From Bin87 sp965221295 (lineage in GTDB: Bacteria; Chloroflexota; Dehalococcoidia; Lucifugimonadales; UBA3495), in contig OZ244879.1 of the NCBI GenBank assembly GCA_965221295.1, positions 1,984,001-2,048,000 of the forward strand: a DNA stretch of 64,000 nt. The letters run 5' to 3'. Positions 1-8,464 of the stretch are shown piece by piece. Below the pieces are notes generated by a model. It did no database searches, had not been told where the DNA came from, and saw only the letters and a program-made list of their open reading frames with translations. The position numbers and the translations under genes were made by a program. How positions within the stretch are numbered: the stretch's first letter is position 1; every line of letters starts with the position of its first letter.

Positions 1-87
1 TTCATGCAGATGGGGAACCTCCCCCACAGCAAGATAATGAACAGCATCCGGCTGTTCGGGAAATACGTTATCCCACACTTCCTGTAA
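1..87 (+). CDS. LLM-class (luciferase-like) flavin-dependent oxidoreductase, C-terminal fragment
   Basis: The window opens inside a plus-strand gene. Frame 1 encodes 28 residues and ends at TAA (85-87). The tail includes MGNLPHSKIMNSIRLFGKYV and finishes IPHFL. This matches the usual C-terminus of luciferase-like monooxygenases, where a final helix carries a motif like M-G-x-x-P-H-x-K followed by a phase ending in V-I-P-x-F. Such enzymes use reduced FMN or F420 to oxidise or hydroxylate diverse substrates. Only the tail is visible, so neither cofactor nor substrate can be assigned. An NADPH:F420 reductase about 9 kb downstream makes F420 use conceivable, but that is inference. Confidence 0.6.
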   Translation, partial: FMQMGNLPHSKIMNSIRLFGKYVIPHFL

Positions 88-209
88 GCCAACGCCCAGT
101 GGGTCAACGAGTCGAACCTTGCCTCCTCCGACCAGTTGGCGCCTCTTGCGACGCGGCGGATGGCGCCGGAACCGCGGCGTAAGGGCCTGGGTTGGCGCTC
201 CAAGAGAAA

Positions 210-231
210 GGGCGGGTCTTTCCACCCGCCC
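210..231 (-). terminator. Hairpin terminator after the small minus-strand gene
   Basis: GGGCGGGT (210-217) pairs perfectly with ACCCGCCC (224-231) around a 6-nt loop. Read on the minus strand, it lies about 60 nt past the stop of the 289-591 gene and is followed by a short pyrimidine tail (CTTTCTCTT). The rest of 88-288 shows no convincing gene. Confidence 0.55.
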
Positions 232-288
232 GGCCGTTTGTCTCCGATGCGCCTGCCGTCGGTGCGCTTGGAAGAGACTCGTAGAGCG

Positions 289-591
289 TCAGTCGGACGA
301 TGGCAACTGCTTGGCTTCCTGGAGTTCCATGGGTTCGCCGTTCAGTCGCAGGTCGCACTTGCCGGCCTTGGTGATCAACACCGAAACGCTGCCGTCCGCG
401 GAGGTTAGCCGCTTGCCCATGGTTACCTCGGGAGCGTCGTCGGCCGAGGACGCTCCGCCGAAATCCACATCCGGGCCTTTGACCTGCAGCAATACCTCGC
501 CGTCGGTCAATTCGCCGTTCCCGCTGGCCTTGCTGACAATCATCTCCGCGCCGCCAGGGCCCACATAACGTTGTCCAGTCTTCAAGTTCAT
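289..591 (-). CDS. Small protein with two copies of a desulforedoxin-like fold lacking metal cysteines
   Basis: This gene encodes 100 residues. The ATG at 591 is chosen over upstream codons because a GAGG lies 11 nt upstream and a good promoter (-10 TATAAT at 631-636) sits just before it. The protein is an internal repeat. Residues 5-35 (G-Q-R-Y ... V-S-K-A ... G-E-L ... G-E) and 56-90 (G-K-R-L ... I-T-K-A ... D-L ... G-E-P-M-E-L-Q) share the pattern GxR-x-G-x-(I/L)-(S/T)KA-x-(E/D)L-x-GE-x-LQ. The pattern recalls small rubredoxin/desulforedoxin-type proteins that end in G-x-P-M-E-L, but the expected CxxC pairs are absent and one cysteine remains. No function is assigned. The gene is monocistronic and divergent from the two-component system. 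Confidence 0.6.
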   Translation of the reverse strand: MNLKTGQRYVGPGGAEMIVSKASGNGELTDGEVLLQVKGPDVDFGGASSADDAPEVTMGKRLTSADGSVSVLITKAGKCDLRLNGEPMELQEAKQLPSSD

Positions 592-630
592 CGCTTGCCA
601 AACCTCGAAATCTCTTGATGTCTGGGCGGA

Positions 631-660
631 ATTATAGGCAGCGGAATCCCGGAGCGTCAA
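631..660 (-). promoter_or_regulatory. Sigma-70-type promoter of the small duplicated-domain gene
   Basis: On the minus strand TTGACG (655-660) is separated by 18 nt from a perfect TATAAT (631-636). Initiation would fall near 624, about 33 nt upstream of the ATG at 591. Confidence 0.6.
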
Positions 661-717
661 ACGCGCTGACGCTACGCGCGCCGCGCCGGTTGTAGGATGC
701 CCCTACCAATCGCTACT

Positions 718-1425
718 ATGAATCAAGTTGCCAGAGCGTCCCACAATATCCTGGTCATAGAAGACGATACGGGCATCGCCCGCGTCGTTCGCCTCTACCT
801 GGAACAGGACGGCCACCAGGTCGCCGTTGCCGGGGACGGGTTGACCGGTCTGACACTGGCTCGAGAATCTGACCCGGACCTCATCGTGTTGGATTTGATG
901 CTGCCCCGCCTGGACGGCCTCGAAATTTGCCGCGCTCTTCGCGCTGAATCCGACGTGCCAATCATTATGGTGACGGCGCGGGTTGCCGAGCAAGAGCGCC
1001 TGGAAGGCCTCGACCTTGGCGCCGACGATTACGTTCTCAAACCGTTCAGTCCCCGGGAGTTGGCCGCCCGCGTCCGCGCCGTGCTCCGTCGCGCCGCTCG
1101 GGCCGCCGCCACGACCTCGCCCGCCATAACCGAGTTCGACGGCATCATCATCAACCACCGGGCCCGAACCGTAACCGTTGGCGAACACAACGCCAATCTT
1201 ACCCCGACCGAATTCCGCCTGCTGGCCATGCTCGCCGCCGAGCCGGGCCGTCCCTTCAGCCGCGACCAGATCATCGAAGGCGTATTCGGTTACGACTTTG
1301 ACGGATTCGACCGCACCGTTGACGTTCACGTCGCCAATCTGCGACGCAAGGTCGAGCGCGACAGTCGCCGGCCTCACTACATTCAGACCGTACACGGCGT
1401 AGGTTATCGGTTCGGCAATGCGTAG
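718..1425 (+). CDS. OmpR/PhoB-family response regulator
   Basis: This is a DNA-binding response regulator of 235 residues. The receiver domain has the acidic pocket (I-E-D-D near the N-terminus), the phosphoacceptor Asp59 in VLDLMLP, the switch Thr in MVTAR and Lys in LKPFSP. The C-terminal winged helix carries L-T-P-T-E-F-R-L-L and ends with the HVANLRRKVE and GVGYRF hallmarks. An in-frame ATG at 697 would add seven residues. It overlaps a TAGGAT hexamer (693-698) that could be the -10 element, so 718 is preferred. The stop overlaps the start of the histidine kinase gene, indicating translational coupling. The signal sensed is unknown. Confidence 0.92.
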   Translation: MNQVARASHNILVIEDDTGIARVVRLYLEQDGHQVAVAGDGLTGLTLARESDPDLIVLDLMLPRLDGLEICRALRAESDVPIIMVTARVAEQERLEGLDLGADDYVLKPFSPRELAARVRAVLRRAARAAATTSPAITEFDGIIINHRARTVTVGEHNANLTPTEFRLLAMLAAEPGRPFSRDQIIEGVFGYDFDGFDRTVDVHVANLRRKVERDSRRPHYIQTVHGVGYRFGNA

Positions 1426-2923
1426 ATGGCGTTTCGGTTTGCAGCTTCGGCTCATCCTGGGCTTCGCCGCGGTTTTGGCCCTGTCCATGTCCGCCGCCGC
1501 AGTGTGCACTGGTTTCGCCGCGCACCGCGAGGTTTCCCGCCTACAGGTGGAACAAGACCGCGTCCGCGCCGTGCGGATTCACAGCGCCTTGGCCGACTTT
1601 TACCAGGACAACCAGAGCTGGCGAGACGCGCAGAACTTCGTGAACCGCATCGGTTTTCAATCGGAACGGCACATCGTAGTTCTGGACGCGGACGGCAACC
1701 TGATCGCCGACAATCGCTACGGCCCGCGCCGTCGAGACGACCACCGCCGGGGCGGTGGCGATCGAGAACCTCGTTCTCGATTCGATAGGGAATCCTTACC
1801 ATTCGACAGCGAACCCCTACCGTTCGACCCAGAAAATCCCCGACTCGACTTGCCGCCACCGAATTACTTCCTCCCCATCGCCAGCGACAGCGATGTTGTG
1901 GGCGCGGTAGCCATCCTCGCGGCGGGTCGCGGTGGGCCGATTCCGGTCTTGGCCAACCCCAGTCCAGACGCGACGGATGAGACCGAACCGCCGCTTGCCC
2001 AATTCACCCAACGGGTCAACCAAACGTTGATCCTGGCCGGCCTGGTCGCCGGCGTGAGTGGCGTCGTGCTGGTGTTGCTGTTCTCTCGCCGGGTTCTGGG
2101 TTCTATCGGCAACCTGACTGCTGCGGCTCGGCGCCTGGGCGGCGGCGACCTGTCCAGCCGCGCGGCAATCAGGGGCAGCGATGAAGTCGCCGAACTTGGC
2201 CGGGCTTTCAATGCCATGGCTGACGCCCTGGAGGATTCCGAACGCCAGCGCCGCACCATGGTTTCCGATATTGCCCACGAACTGCGCACTCCCCTGTCCA
2301 ACATCCAGGGCCACGTAGAGGCTATGCAAGACGGTCTGTTGGAGCCAGGCGCTGAAACCCTGGAAACCGTGCGTCGGCAATCGCTGCACCTGAACCGTCT
2401 GGTGGACGACCTCAGCCTGTTGGCCGCAACCGAATCCCGCGAATTGAACCTGGTGATGGAGGAGGCGTCAGTGGCCAATCTCATCCGAGATGTGGAGGCG
2501 TCCTTTCGGCCCCGCGCCGAAGCCCGATCCATTCGCCTCGCTACCGAGCTGGAGCCAGACCTTCCCAACCTGCCCTTCGACCGCCTGCGCATCGAACAAG
2601 TCATTGGCAACCTGGTGGACAACGCCATCCGGCACACCCCCAACGGAGGGACGGTAATCGTCTCTGCCCACCACCAAGACGGCGGGATACGGGTTACGGT
2701 GTCCGACACCGGCGCCGGCATTCCGCCCGACGTGTTGCCGCGCGTGTTCGACCGCCTCTATCGCGCTGACCCTTCCCGCGACCGCGCCACCGGAGGCTCT
2801 GGCTTGGGCCTGACCATCGCTCGCCAATTGGTACACGCCCACGGTGGGCGCATCTGGGCCGAAAGCCAGCCGGGTCAGGGCAGCCGATTTGGATTTGACC
2901 TGCCGGCTCCACAAAATTCATAA
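1418..2923 (+). CDS. Membrane sensor histidine kinase (HAMP-HisKA-HATPase)
   Basis: This 501-residue partner of the upstream regulator overlaps it by 8 bp. The order is a transmembrane helix (about 8-30), an extracytoplasmic sensor, a second helix (about 201-222), a HAMP linker, a HisKA domain with His287 in DIAHELRTPLSNIQ, and an ATPase domain with the N box (IGNLVDNAIRHT), G1 box (DTGAGIP) and G2 box (GSGLGLTIA). The sensor domain contains an unusual stretch rich in Arg, Asp and Pro (roughly residues 103-145), with a repeated motif FDSEPLPFDPE. It may be an extended or cation-binding loop. The kinase should phosphorylate the adjacent OmpR-type protein. Confidence 0.92.
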   Translation: MRRWRFGLQLRLILGFAAVLALSMSAAAVCTGFAAHREVSRLQVEQDRVRAVRIHSALADFYQDNQSWRDAQNFVNRIGFQSERHIVVLDADGNLIADNRYGPRRRDDHRRGGGDREPRSRFDRESLPFDSEPLPFDPENPRLDLPPPNYFLPIASDSDVVGAVAILAAGRGGPIPVLANPSPDATDETEPPLAQFTQRVNQTLILAGLVAGVSGVVLVLLFSRRVLGSIGNLTAAARRLGGGDLSSRAAIRGSDEVAELGRAFNAMADALEDSERQRRTMVSDIAHELRTPLSNIQGHVEAMQDGLLEPGAETLETVRRQSLHLNRLVDDLSLLAATESRELNLVMEEASVANLIRDVEASFRPRAEARSIRLATELEPDLPNLPFDRLRIEQVIGNLVDNAIRHTPNGGTVIVSAHHQDGGIRVTVSDTGAGIPPDVLPRVFDRLYRADPSRDRATGGSGLGLTIARQLVHAHGGRIWAESQPGQGSRFGFDLPAPQNS

Positions 2924-3008
2924 CCCCTTAACATTGCGCGTTTATCTTGGGTTCCAGGTAAGCGCCGCCAGCAACAACGCAACAACAACCCGGCGGCATG
3001 GAGGAAAA

Positions 3009-3593
3009 ATGATCAACCGGATTCGCACTATCAGGAAGCGCTGGCTCTTCGTCGCCGCGACCGTCGCATTGCTGACGGTCGGCCTGGTATCTGGGGCGGC
3101 TTTCGCCGCCAGCTCCAACGGCAGTTACTCAGGGTACGCCCTCGCCCACGTTTCCGGACATACATGGGACAAGGGCGGCCGTGGCCACGGAGATTCGACG
3201 GCGCTAATGTCCCGCGTCGCCGAGATTCTGGGCATCGAACAGTCCACGCTGCAATCGGCGTTCGCCACCGCAGCCGATGAACAGGCAGAGGTCAAATTCG
3301 ACGCCAGGATCGCCGAATTGGTCGCCGACGAGACTCTGACCCAAGAACAAGGTGACGCCGCGACTGCATGGTTCGATGATCGCCCGGAGCAATCCGGTCC
3401 CATCGCCTACCGCGTTTCGTTCACCGCAGACTCCGACCGCGTGAGCGACCTGTTAACGCGAATGGTGGACGCCGAAAAGATCACCCAGGAAGAGGCTGAC
3501 GCCATCAGCGCCTGGCACGGCGAGCGTCCAGAATCCCTGCCAGAATCGGCCGGAAGCCATCGTGGACGCCATGGCAAGCGCCATGGGCGCTAA
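3009..3593 (+). CDS. Secreted repeat protein downstream of the two-component system (YckD/DUF2680-like)
   Basis: This gene encodes 194 residues. The ATG at 3009 has a strong GGAGG 6 nt upstream, which rejects earlier in-frame codons that run back into the kinase gene. The N-terminus is basic, then hydrophobic (WLFVAATVALLTVGLVSGAA), ending in an A-F-A-A signal-peptidase-like site. The mature part has two copies of a helical motif with the pattern L-(V/T)-x-x-E-x-(L/I)-T-Q-E-(Q/E)-(G/A)-D-A-x-x-(A/S)-W, typical of short export proteins beside stress-sensing two-component systems. The C-terminus is rich in His, Arg and Gly. A role as envelope stress or metal-binding partner of the kinase is inference. 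Confidence 0.75.
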   Translation: MINRIRTIRKRWLFVAATVALLTVGLVSGAAFAASSNGSYSGYALAHVSGHTWDKGGRGHGDSTALMSRVAEILGIEQSTLQSAFATAADEQAEVKFDARIAELVADETLTQEQGDAATAWFDDRPEQSGPIAYRVSFTADSDRVSDLLTRMVDAEKITQEEADAISAWHGERPESLPESAGSHRGRHGKRHGR

Positions 3594-3720
3594 CCAGGCC
3601 GTACCCGCCGACTTAATCGATGCAGCGGCGTCGGATTGAGGCCTTGCTACGCAATTGAACGGTTTTGCGTCTGTCGCATCAATGCCTGCAACCAGCCAAA
3701 CTGCCCGACGGATGGCGCTT

Positions 3721-3748
3721 CGGGGGCAGCCCTTACGGGTTGCCCCCG
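3721..3748 (+). terminator. Strong intergenic hairpin without a U-tract
   Basis: Positions 3721-3732 pair with 3737-3748 (12 bp including one G-U pair, 4-nt loop). The hairpin lies between the secreted protein gene and the molybdenum hydroxylase gene. It probably ends the two-component transcript. A possible extended -10 (TGGTAAATT, 3757-3765) for the next gene follows immediately. Confidence 0.5.
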
Positions 3749-3811
3749 CTGAGTTGTGGTAAATTACGTCCATCTCAATCACCGACGCCACCAACGTGGA
3801 GACTGCCGCAC

Positions 3812-6159
3812 ATGCTCGACTACAAGCCCAACATCGTCCTATCAGATCCCGAAGAGAATTACCGCGTGGTTGGCACTCGTCCCGTCCGCCACGATGGGCC
3901 CGACAAGGTGATGGGGCGCGCCCGCTACGCCGCCGACATACACCTGCCGGGGATGCTGCACGGCAAGATCCTACGCAGCCCCCACGCCCACGCTCGCATC
4001 CGCGGGATTGACGCCAGCCGCGCCCTTGCTCTACCGGGCGTCCACGCCGTCGTAACCGCGGCCGATTTCCCCGACGTGTCCGCGGAGATCAAGGATCAAG
4101 AGGAAGGCGCCGCGGTCAACTACGGGTTCTACAGCCGCAACGTGATCGCACGCGAAAAGGCCCTCTATCGGGGCCACGCCGTCGCCGCCATCGCCGCTGA
4201 TTCACCCCATCTCGCCGAGGAAGCCTTGGCTCTGATCGACGTGGATTGGGAGGTTCTGCCCGCCGTCCTTACCGCCCAGGCCGCCATGGCAGCCGGCGCT
4301 CCCGCCGTCCACGAACGCCTGGTGACCCTTGCCAATCCTGCGCAGCGCTCCGGCGGTTGGGCCGAGGAAGAGTCCGCCGATACCACCAACGTCTCGAATC
4401 ATTTCCATTCACGCTGGGCGACCCCGAGGCTGGTTTCGCCGAAGCCGACGTCGTGGTGGAGCGCGAATACTCCACCCGCCAGGTGCATCAGGGCTATATC
4501 GAACCCCATTCCGCAACCGCCCGCTGGAACGTCGACGGCTCCGTGACCATTTGGGCAAGTAGTCAAGGCCACTTCGCGCTACGCGACCATACCAGCCGGA
4601 TCCTGGGAGTATCGGTGAGTAAGGTCAACGTGGTGCCCATGGAAATTGGCGGTGGTTTCGGCGGCAAGGGCCAGGGCGGTTGCTACCTGGAACCCGTGGT
4701 CGCCGCCCTGGCCCGCGAGACCGGCCGGCCCGTCAAGATCGCCATGACCCGCACCGAAGTATTCACCGGAACCGGTCCCACTTCCGGCTGCCAAATCAAG
4801 GTCAAGGTTGGGGGAACCCGCGACGGTCGCTTCACGGCGGCCCAGGCCACCCTGATTTATGAGGCCGGCGCCTTCCCCGGTTCGCCGGTGCCCAGCGGTT
4901 GCCGCACCATGTTCGCTCCCTACGACATTCCCAACGGGTTCGTCGAAGGTTACGACGTGGTTACCAACGTTCCCAAGGCCGCCGCTTATCGGGCTCCCGG
5001 CTCTCCGGCCGCCTCTTTCGCCGCCGAGCAGGCCATCGACGAGCTCTGCGAGAAGTTGGAAATCGACCCCATAGAATTCCGCCTCAAAAACGCCTCCAAG
5101 GAGGGCAGCCGACAGATCGCTGGCCCCACTTTCCGGCGTATCGGCATGGTGGAAATTCTCCAAGCGTCCCAGGAGCACCCGCACCTGGCGTCCCCTGTGC
5201 CAGAACCTTCAGCGCCGGGACGCCTCACTGGCCGCGGCATCGCCGCCGGCGCCTGGTTCAATGGCACCGGGCCGGCCAGCGCCGTGGCTAGCGTCATGCC
5301 CGATGGCACGGTCAGCCTAATCGAAGGGTCGCCCGACATCGGCGGATCCCGCGCCGCCATGGCCATGCACGTCGCCGAGGTTCTGGGCCTGCCCGCCGAA
5401 CGAATCAAGCCTTCCATCGTCGATACCGATAGCATCGGCTACAGCAGCGGCGCCGGCGGTAGCGGCGTCACCTTCAAGATGGGCACCGCCGTTTATCAGG
5501 CCGGCCAAGACGTGCGCCGCCAGTTGATCGAGCGGGCCGCTCGCATCTGGGATGTTCCGGTTGAGGACGTGGAATACCAGGAGGACGGCTCCCTGGCCCA
5601 CAAATCCGATGATGCGCTGCGCATGACCTTTGACCAACTGGCTCGCCGACTCAACGGAACCGGCGGTCCCATCGTCGGTCGAGGGACTGCCAATCCCGCG
5701 GGCGTCGGCAACGCGTTCGCCGTCAACATCTGCGACGTTGAGGTGGACCCCGATACCGGCAAGGTGGACGTGCTCCGCTTCACCGCGGTTCAGGACTGCG
5801 GCAAGGCAATTCATCCCAGCTACGTAGAAGGCCAGATTCAAGGCGGCGCGGTTCAGGGCATCGGGTGGGCCCTCAATGAAGAGTATTTCTTCGACGGCGA
5901 TGGTCAGATGCTCAATTCGTCGTTCCTAGACTACCGGATGCCCACGGCCTTGGACCTTCCCATGATCGACACGGTGATCGTCGAGGTGCCCAATCCTGGC
6001 CATCCACTGGGAGTACGGGGCGTCGGCGAAGTGTCGCTTGTCCCGCCGATGGCGGCCATCGGAAACGCCATCGCCAATGCAACTGGGGCTCGCCTCGAAA
6101 ACCTGCCCATGAATCCAGGCGCCGTCCTGGAAGCCCTGTGGGCGAACAACGGAACCTAG
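3812..6159 (+). CDS. Xanthine dehydrogenase/CoxL-type molybdenum hydroxylase large subunit, with a frameshift
   Basis: This molybdopterin-cytosine-dinucleotide hydroxylase catalytic subunit is about 780 residues long, normal for the family. The reading frame starts at ATG 3812 and is good to NVSNHFH (about 4408). Homology-like sequence then continues in the next frame as FTLGDPEAGFAEADVVVERE to the stop at 6159. One missing base near 4408 (T, within CATTCACG) explains the break. Hallmarks after it are the Moco loop GGGFGGKGQ, AYRAPGSP, and the catalytic-Glu region GVGEVSLVPP near the C-terminus. No [2Fe-2S] or FAD subunit gene adjoins, so electron-transfer partners must be elsewhere. The break may be a sequencing error, since the rest of the protein shows no decay. 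Confidence 0.85.
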
Positions 6160-6217
6160 TCCGCTGACCCTCCGCCAGCGGCCAGACCTCCGGGGGTTAG
6201 GGAACGGCAACAACACC

Positions 6218-6250
6218 CCCACGGGCGCGCAGCGTAGTCGCGCCCGTGGG
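6218..6250. terminator. Bidirectional hairpin between convergent genes
   Basis: CCCACGGGCGCG (6218-6229) and CGCGCCCGTGGG (6239-6250) form a perfect 12-bp stem with a 9-nt loop. It lies between the stops of the plus-strand hydroxylase gene (6159) and the minus-strand gene ending at 6273. Confidence 0.65.
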
Positions 6251-6272
6251 TTCGTGATTCAACTCGAACCGG

Positions 6273-6701
6273 TTACGGCGCCAGCCGCACCAGAAAGCTG
6301 GCTTCGCCCAACGGCATCCCGTCGAATGCTATCGCCGCCACGTGGCGACCGAGGCGGGTAACCGGAATGCGGAACGGCTTGATCCACCTCTGAAAAAATA
6401 TGCCTTCCTCCCACTCAACCTCCTGCGGTGGCGGGCTGGACAGGCTTGCCCCGGGGGCCCTGATCGTAACTTCAAGGGTGTGTCGCCCGGCGTTGGCCCC
6501 GGCTATGCAAAACGCCAGGTGCGCGTCAACCTCGGTCAAAACCCTGGGACCATCATCCGCAGGCGGACTTTCCGGCAACGGGATATCAACCAAGTCAATG
6601 ATGCCCTTGAAACTGAGGTTGTCCTCCGCCTCTTCCTCGGTTTCCCTGCAGAACAAGGCGTATTTGAGGTAAACTCCAGTGCGATCAGCGGCAGTAGTCA
6701 A
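6273..6701 (-). CDS. Uncharacterised protein resembling the DUF6941 family
   Basis: This gene encodes about 142 residues. The core begins VYLKYALFCRETEEEAEDNL and continues F-K-G-I-I-D-L-V-D, matching small families where a leader A-L-F-C-(R/D) precedes a statement-like K-G-I-x-D strand. The C-terminal half is beta-rich (HTLEVTIRAPG, FRIPVTRLGRHV). The first candidate start, ATG 6794, would add 31 low-complexity residues and lacks a ribosome site. A TTG at 6701 has GAGGGGAG about 8 nt upstream and is preferred, but this start is uncertain. The gene is divergent from the thioredoxin-like gene. Function unknown. Confidence 0.55.
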   Translation of the reverse strand: MTTAADRTGVYLKYALFCRETEEEAEDNLSFKGIIDLVDIPLPESPPADDGPRVLTEVDAHLAFCIAGANAGRHTLEVTIRAPGASLSSPPPQEVEWEEGIFFQRWIKPFRIPVTRLGRHVAAIAFDGMPLGEASFLVRLAP

Positions 6702-6811
6702 AGGGCGGCTCCCCTCGGCCCGCTCATGGCGGGCGGTTTCATCGCCTGCGATTTTAGCGCTGAACCACCCCAAACGCCAAAAGCGCGTGACCATCGCCAG
6801 GAGGTCAGATC

Positions 6812-7441
6812 ATGACACTGACTGCCGAAAAGTTCCAGGAAGGCATGACCACCGAACAGTACATCGACATCATCAAAGTCAACAAAGAGCCGTTCCTGCA
6901 AATCCATGCTGCCGTCCAAATTCCCAGGGACGTCCTCTCTTATTTCGATTCCCTTGACCACACCCTCAATTTGGCCGTGTTCACGTCGGACTGGTGTGGG
7001 GACGCCATGTCCACCACGCCCGCCGTTCTTCGCCTGGCCGACGCGTCCGACAAGGTCAACCTGAGCGTCTTCAACCGCGATGACGAACTCGAACTGACCA
7101 ACAGCTTTCTGCCCGAGCGCCGCGCTGGAACAGTGCCGGTTTTCGTGGCCTTCGATGAAGACATGGGCGAAATCGCTCGCTTTATTGAGACCGCCCGGTC
7201 ATTGGTGCCCGAAATCGACGCCATGGACGAAATGGTCGCCCAGGCCGCCGCATCCGTTGCCGACGAGGCCGAGGGCCGCCGCCAATCCCGTGGCCGTCGT
7301 ACCGCTCACCGGGTCAGCAAGGCCGCCGAATGGGGCGCCGTTATCCTCACCGAATTCCAGCAGGTGGTCGCCGACGGACTCTCCGCTTCTTCGGCGGACC
7401 GCCCCGTGGAAGGCGGAACACAATGGCCCCCGCAGGACTAA
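6812..7441 (+). CDS. Thioredoxin-fold protein with a single-cysteine WCGD motif
   Basis: This gene encodes 209 residues from ATG 6812, with AGGAGG 7 nt upstream. The central part reads AVFTSDWCGDAMSTTPAVLRLA and later R-A-G-T-V-P-V-F-V-A-F, the cis-proline region of the thioredoxin fold. This is the Thioredoxin_9-like group in which W-C-G-D replaces W-C-x-x-C, so only one active-site cysteine is present and disulfide reduction by the classic mechanism is not expected. A glutathione- or bacillithiol-type monothiol role is possible but unproven. The C-terminal 60 residues are rich in Arg, Ala and Glu and look like a helical tail. Confidence 0.75.
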   Translation: MTLTAEKFQEGMTTEQYIDIIKVNKEPFLQIHAAVQIPRDVLSYFDSLDHTLNLAVFTSDWCGDAMSTTPAVLRLADASDKVNLSVFNRDDELELTNSFLPERRAGTVPVFVAFDEDMGEIARFIETARSLVPEIDAMDEMVAQAAASVADEAEGRRQSRGRRTAHRVSKAAEWGAVILTEFQQVVADGLSASSADRPVEGGTQWPPQD

Positions 7442-7481
7442 CGGTTAAGGCCTTCGCCAACGGCTGGTAGGGTCGCGTTCC

Positions 7482-7553
7482 GTTCAGGAGTTCGCCCGTG
7501 TTCAGGAGTTCGTCCGTGTTCAGGAGTTCGCTCTCGGCCAGGGGTTCGCCCAA
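7482..7553 (+). repeat. Four tandem 18-bp repeats upstream of a small acidic-protein gene
   Basis: The unit is GTTCAGGAGTTCGCCCGT with drift. Copies lie at 7482-7499, 7500-7517, 7518-7535 and 7536-7553, the last diverged. The period equals six codons and the stretch is open in the frame of the next gene, but no ribosome site supports translating it. Confidence 0.8.
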
Positions 7554-7569
7554 AGGATGCAACAAAGCA

Positions 7570-7893
7570 ATGTCTACCGACAACGACGAATTCAGCATCA
7601 TCAACATGGATGACATGGCCGCAGTCTTTTCGGTGACCGACGACTTCGCCATACACCGGGAGTCAGTCAGCGTGGAACTGGCGCGGGAGGATCCCGGAGC
7701 TGTTGAGGTAAACGAGCGTGGCCTGGTCGAGATCACGCTGCCAGCAAGCCAATCGCCGCAGGAGTTCGCTGCCACCATTCGTTCTGAGCTGCAAGCGCGC
7801 GGCTATACATACAATCCTGGCCAAGTGGTAGCCAACGAATCAGACCGCGATTCCACCACTGGCGACGAAGAAGAGGACGACTGGCTGGCCTAA
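7570..7893 (+). CDS. Hypothetical small acidic protein
   Basis: This gene encodes 107 residues beginning MSTDNDEFSII. The ATG at 7570 is chosen because AAGGA lies upstream and the 5' extension would consist of the 18-bp repeats. The sequence is acidic, with a predicted short alpha/beta region (VSVELAREDPGAVEVNERGL, then a helix EFAATIRSELQARGY) and an acidic tail ending E-E-E-D-D-W-L-A. No family is recognised. It follows the thioredoxin-like gene by about 130 bp and could be cotranscribed with it. Confidence 0.55.
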   Translation: MSTDNDEFSIINMDDMAAVFSVTDDFAIHRESVSVELAREDPGAVEVNERGLVEITLPASQSPQEFAATIRSELQARGYTYNPGQVVANESDRDSTTGDEEEDDWLA

Positions 7894-7939
7894 GGCCTGC
7901 TGGCAAATTGGGCGGATTGTAAATCCGGCCCTGCCCGCT

Positions 7940-8464
7940 CTAGTATCCCGGTTCCCGCCACTCGAAAGCCAGCGTGGCGTAGCGTACGAAAACGGCGCCT
8001 CCCGGCGCGGCCAGCGGCCCGTTCATCGCAAGTATCGCGATGGCCACCTCGTCGCCCGGTTTGGGCTCTGTTGAAACCACCACGCGTTGCGGTACGTTGA
8101 AACCCTGCACCGTGGCCCGTTCGCGATCGCACTCGCCGTTGATCCAAATTTCGCCATAGTCGTCAATGCACGACTCAAAGAGGCAACGCGCTCCTTCTAA
8201 AGCCCGCCCTCCTACCGTCTCCGGCAACTTCACCTTGATTCGGTACCAAACGAAGGACACGCCACGCCTTCGCCAAGCTGCCAGGTCGCGGCATTCCTCC
8301 CACCCTGAATCGTCGAAGCTCGGCAACCGGCAAGGCGACCCTTCCGCCTCACTCACCACGCCTTCATTCGGTTCGCCGGGTACGAATCCGTCGGCGCATT
8401 TCCACTGCCCTCCGACGGCGGCAAGGTCGGCCGCGTTCTGCAAGTCAAGTGTGGCTCGAGGCAT
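7940..8464 (-). CDS. Galactose-binding-like (jelly-roll) domain protein
   Basis: This gene encodes 174 residues starting ATG 8464. The sequence has features of the sugar-binding jelly-roll domain seen at the N-terminus of family 2 glycosidases: an early F-D-D-S-G-W, a central R-G-V-S-F-V-W-Y-R-I-K-V, G-A-R-C-L-F-E-S and the turn GEIWINGE. There is no catalytic domain or signal peptide. The start overlaps the stop of the upstream gene (ATGA), so the two are translationally coupled. A binding or structural role is inferred from fold resemblance only. Confidence 0.6.
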   Translation of the reverse strand: MPRATLDLQNAADLAAVGGQWKCADGFVPGEPNEGVVSEAEGSPCRLPSFDDSGWEECRDLAAWRRRGVSFVWYRIKVKLPETVGGRALEGARCLFESCIDDYGEIWINGECDRERATVQGFNVPQRVVVSTEPKPGDEVAIAILAMNGPLAAPGGAVFVRYATLAFEWREPGY

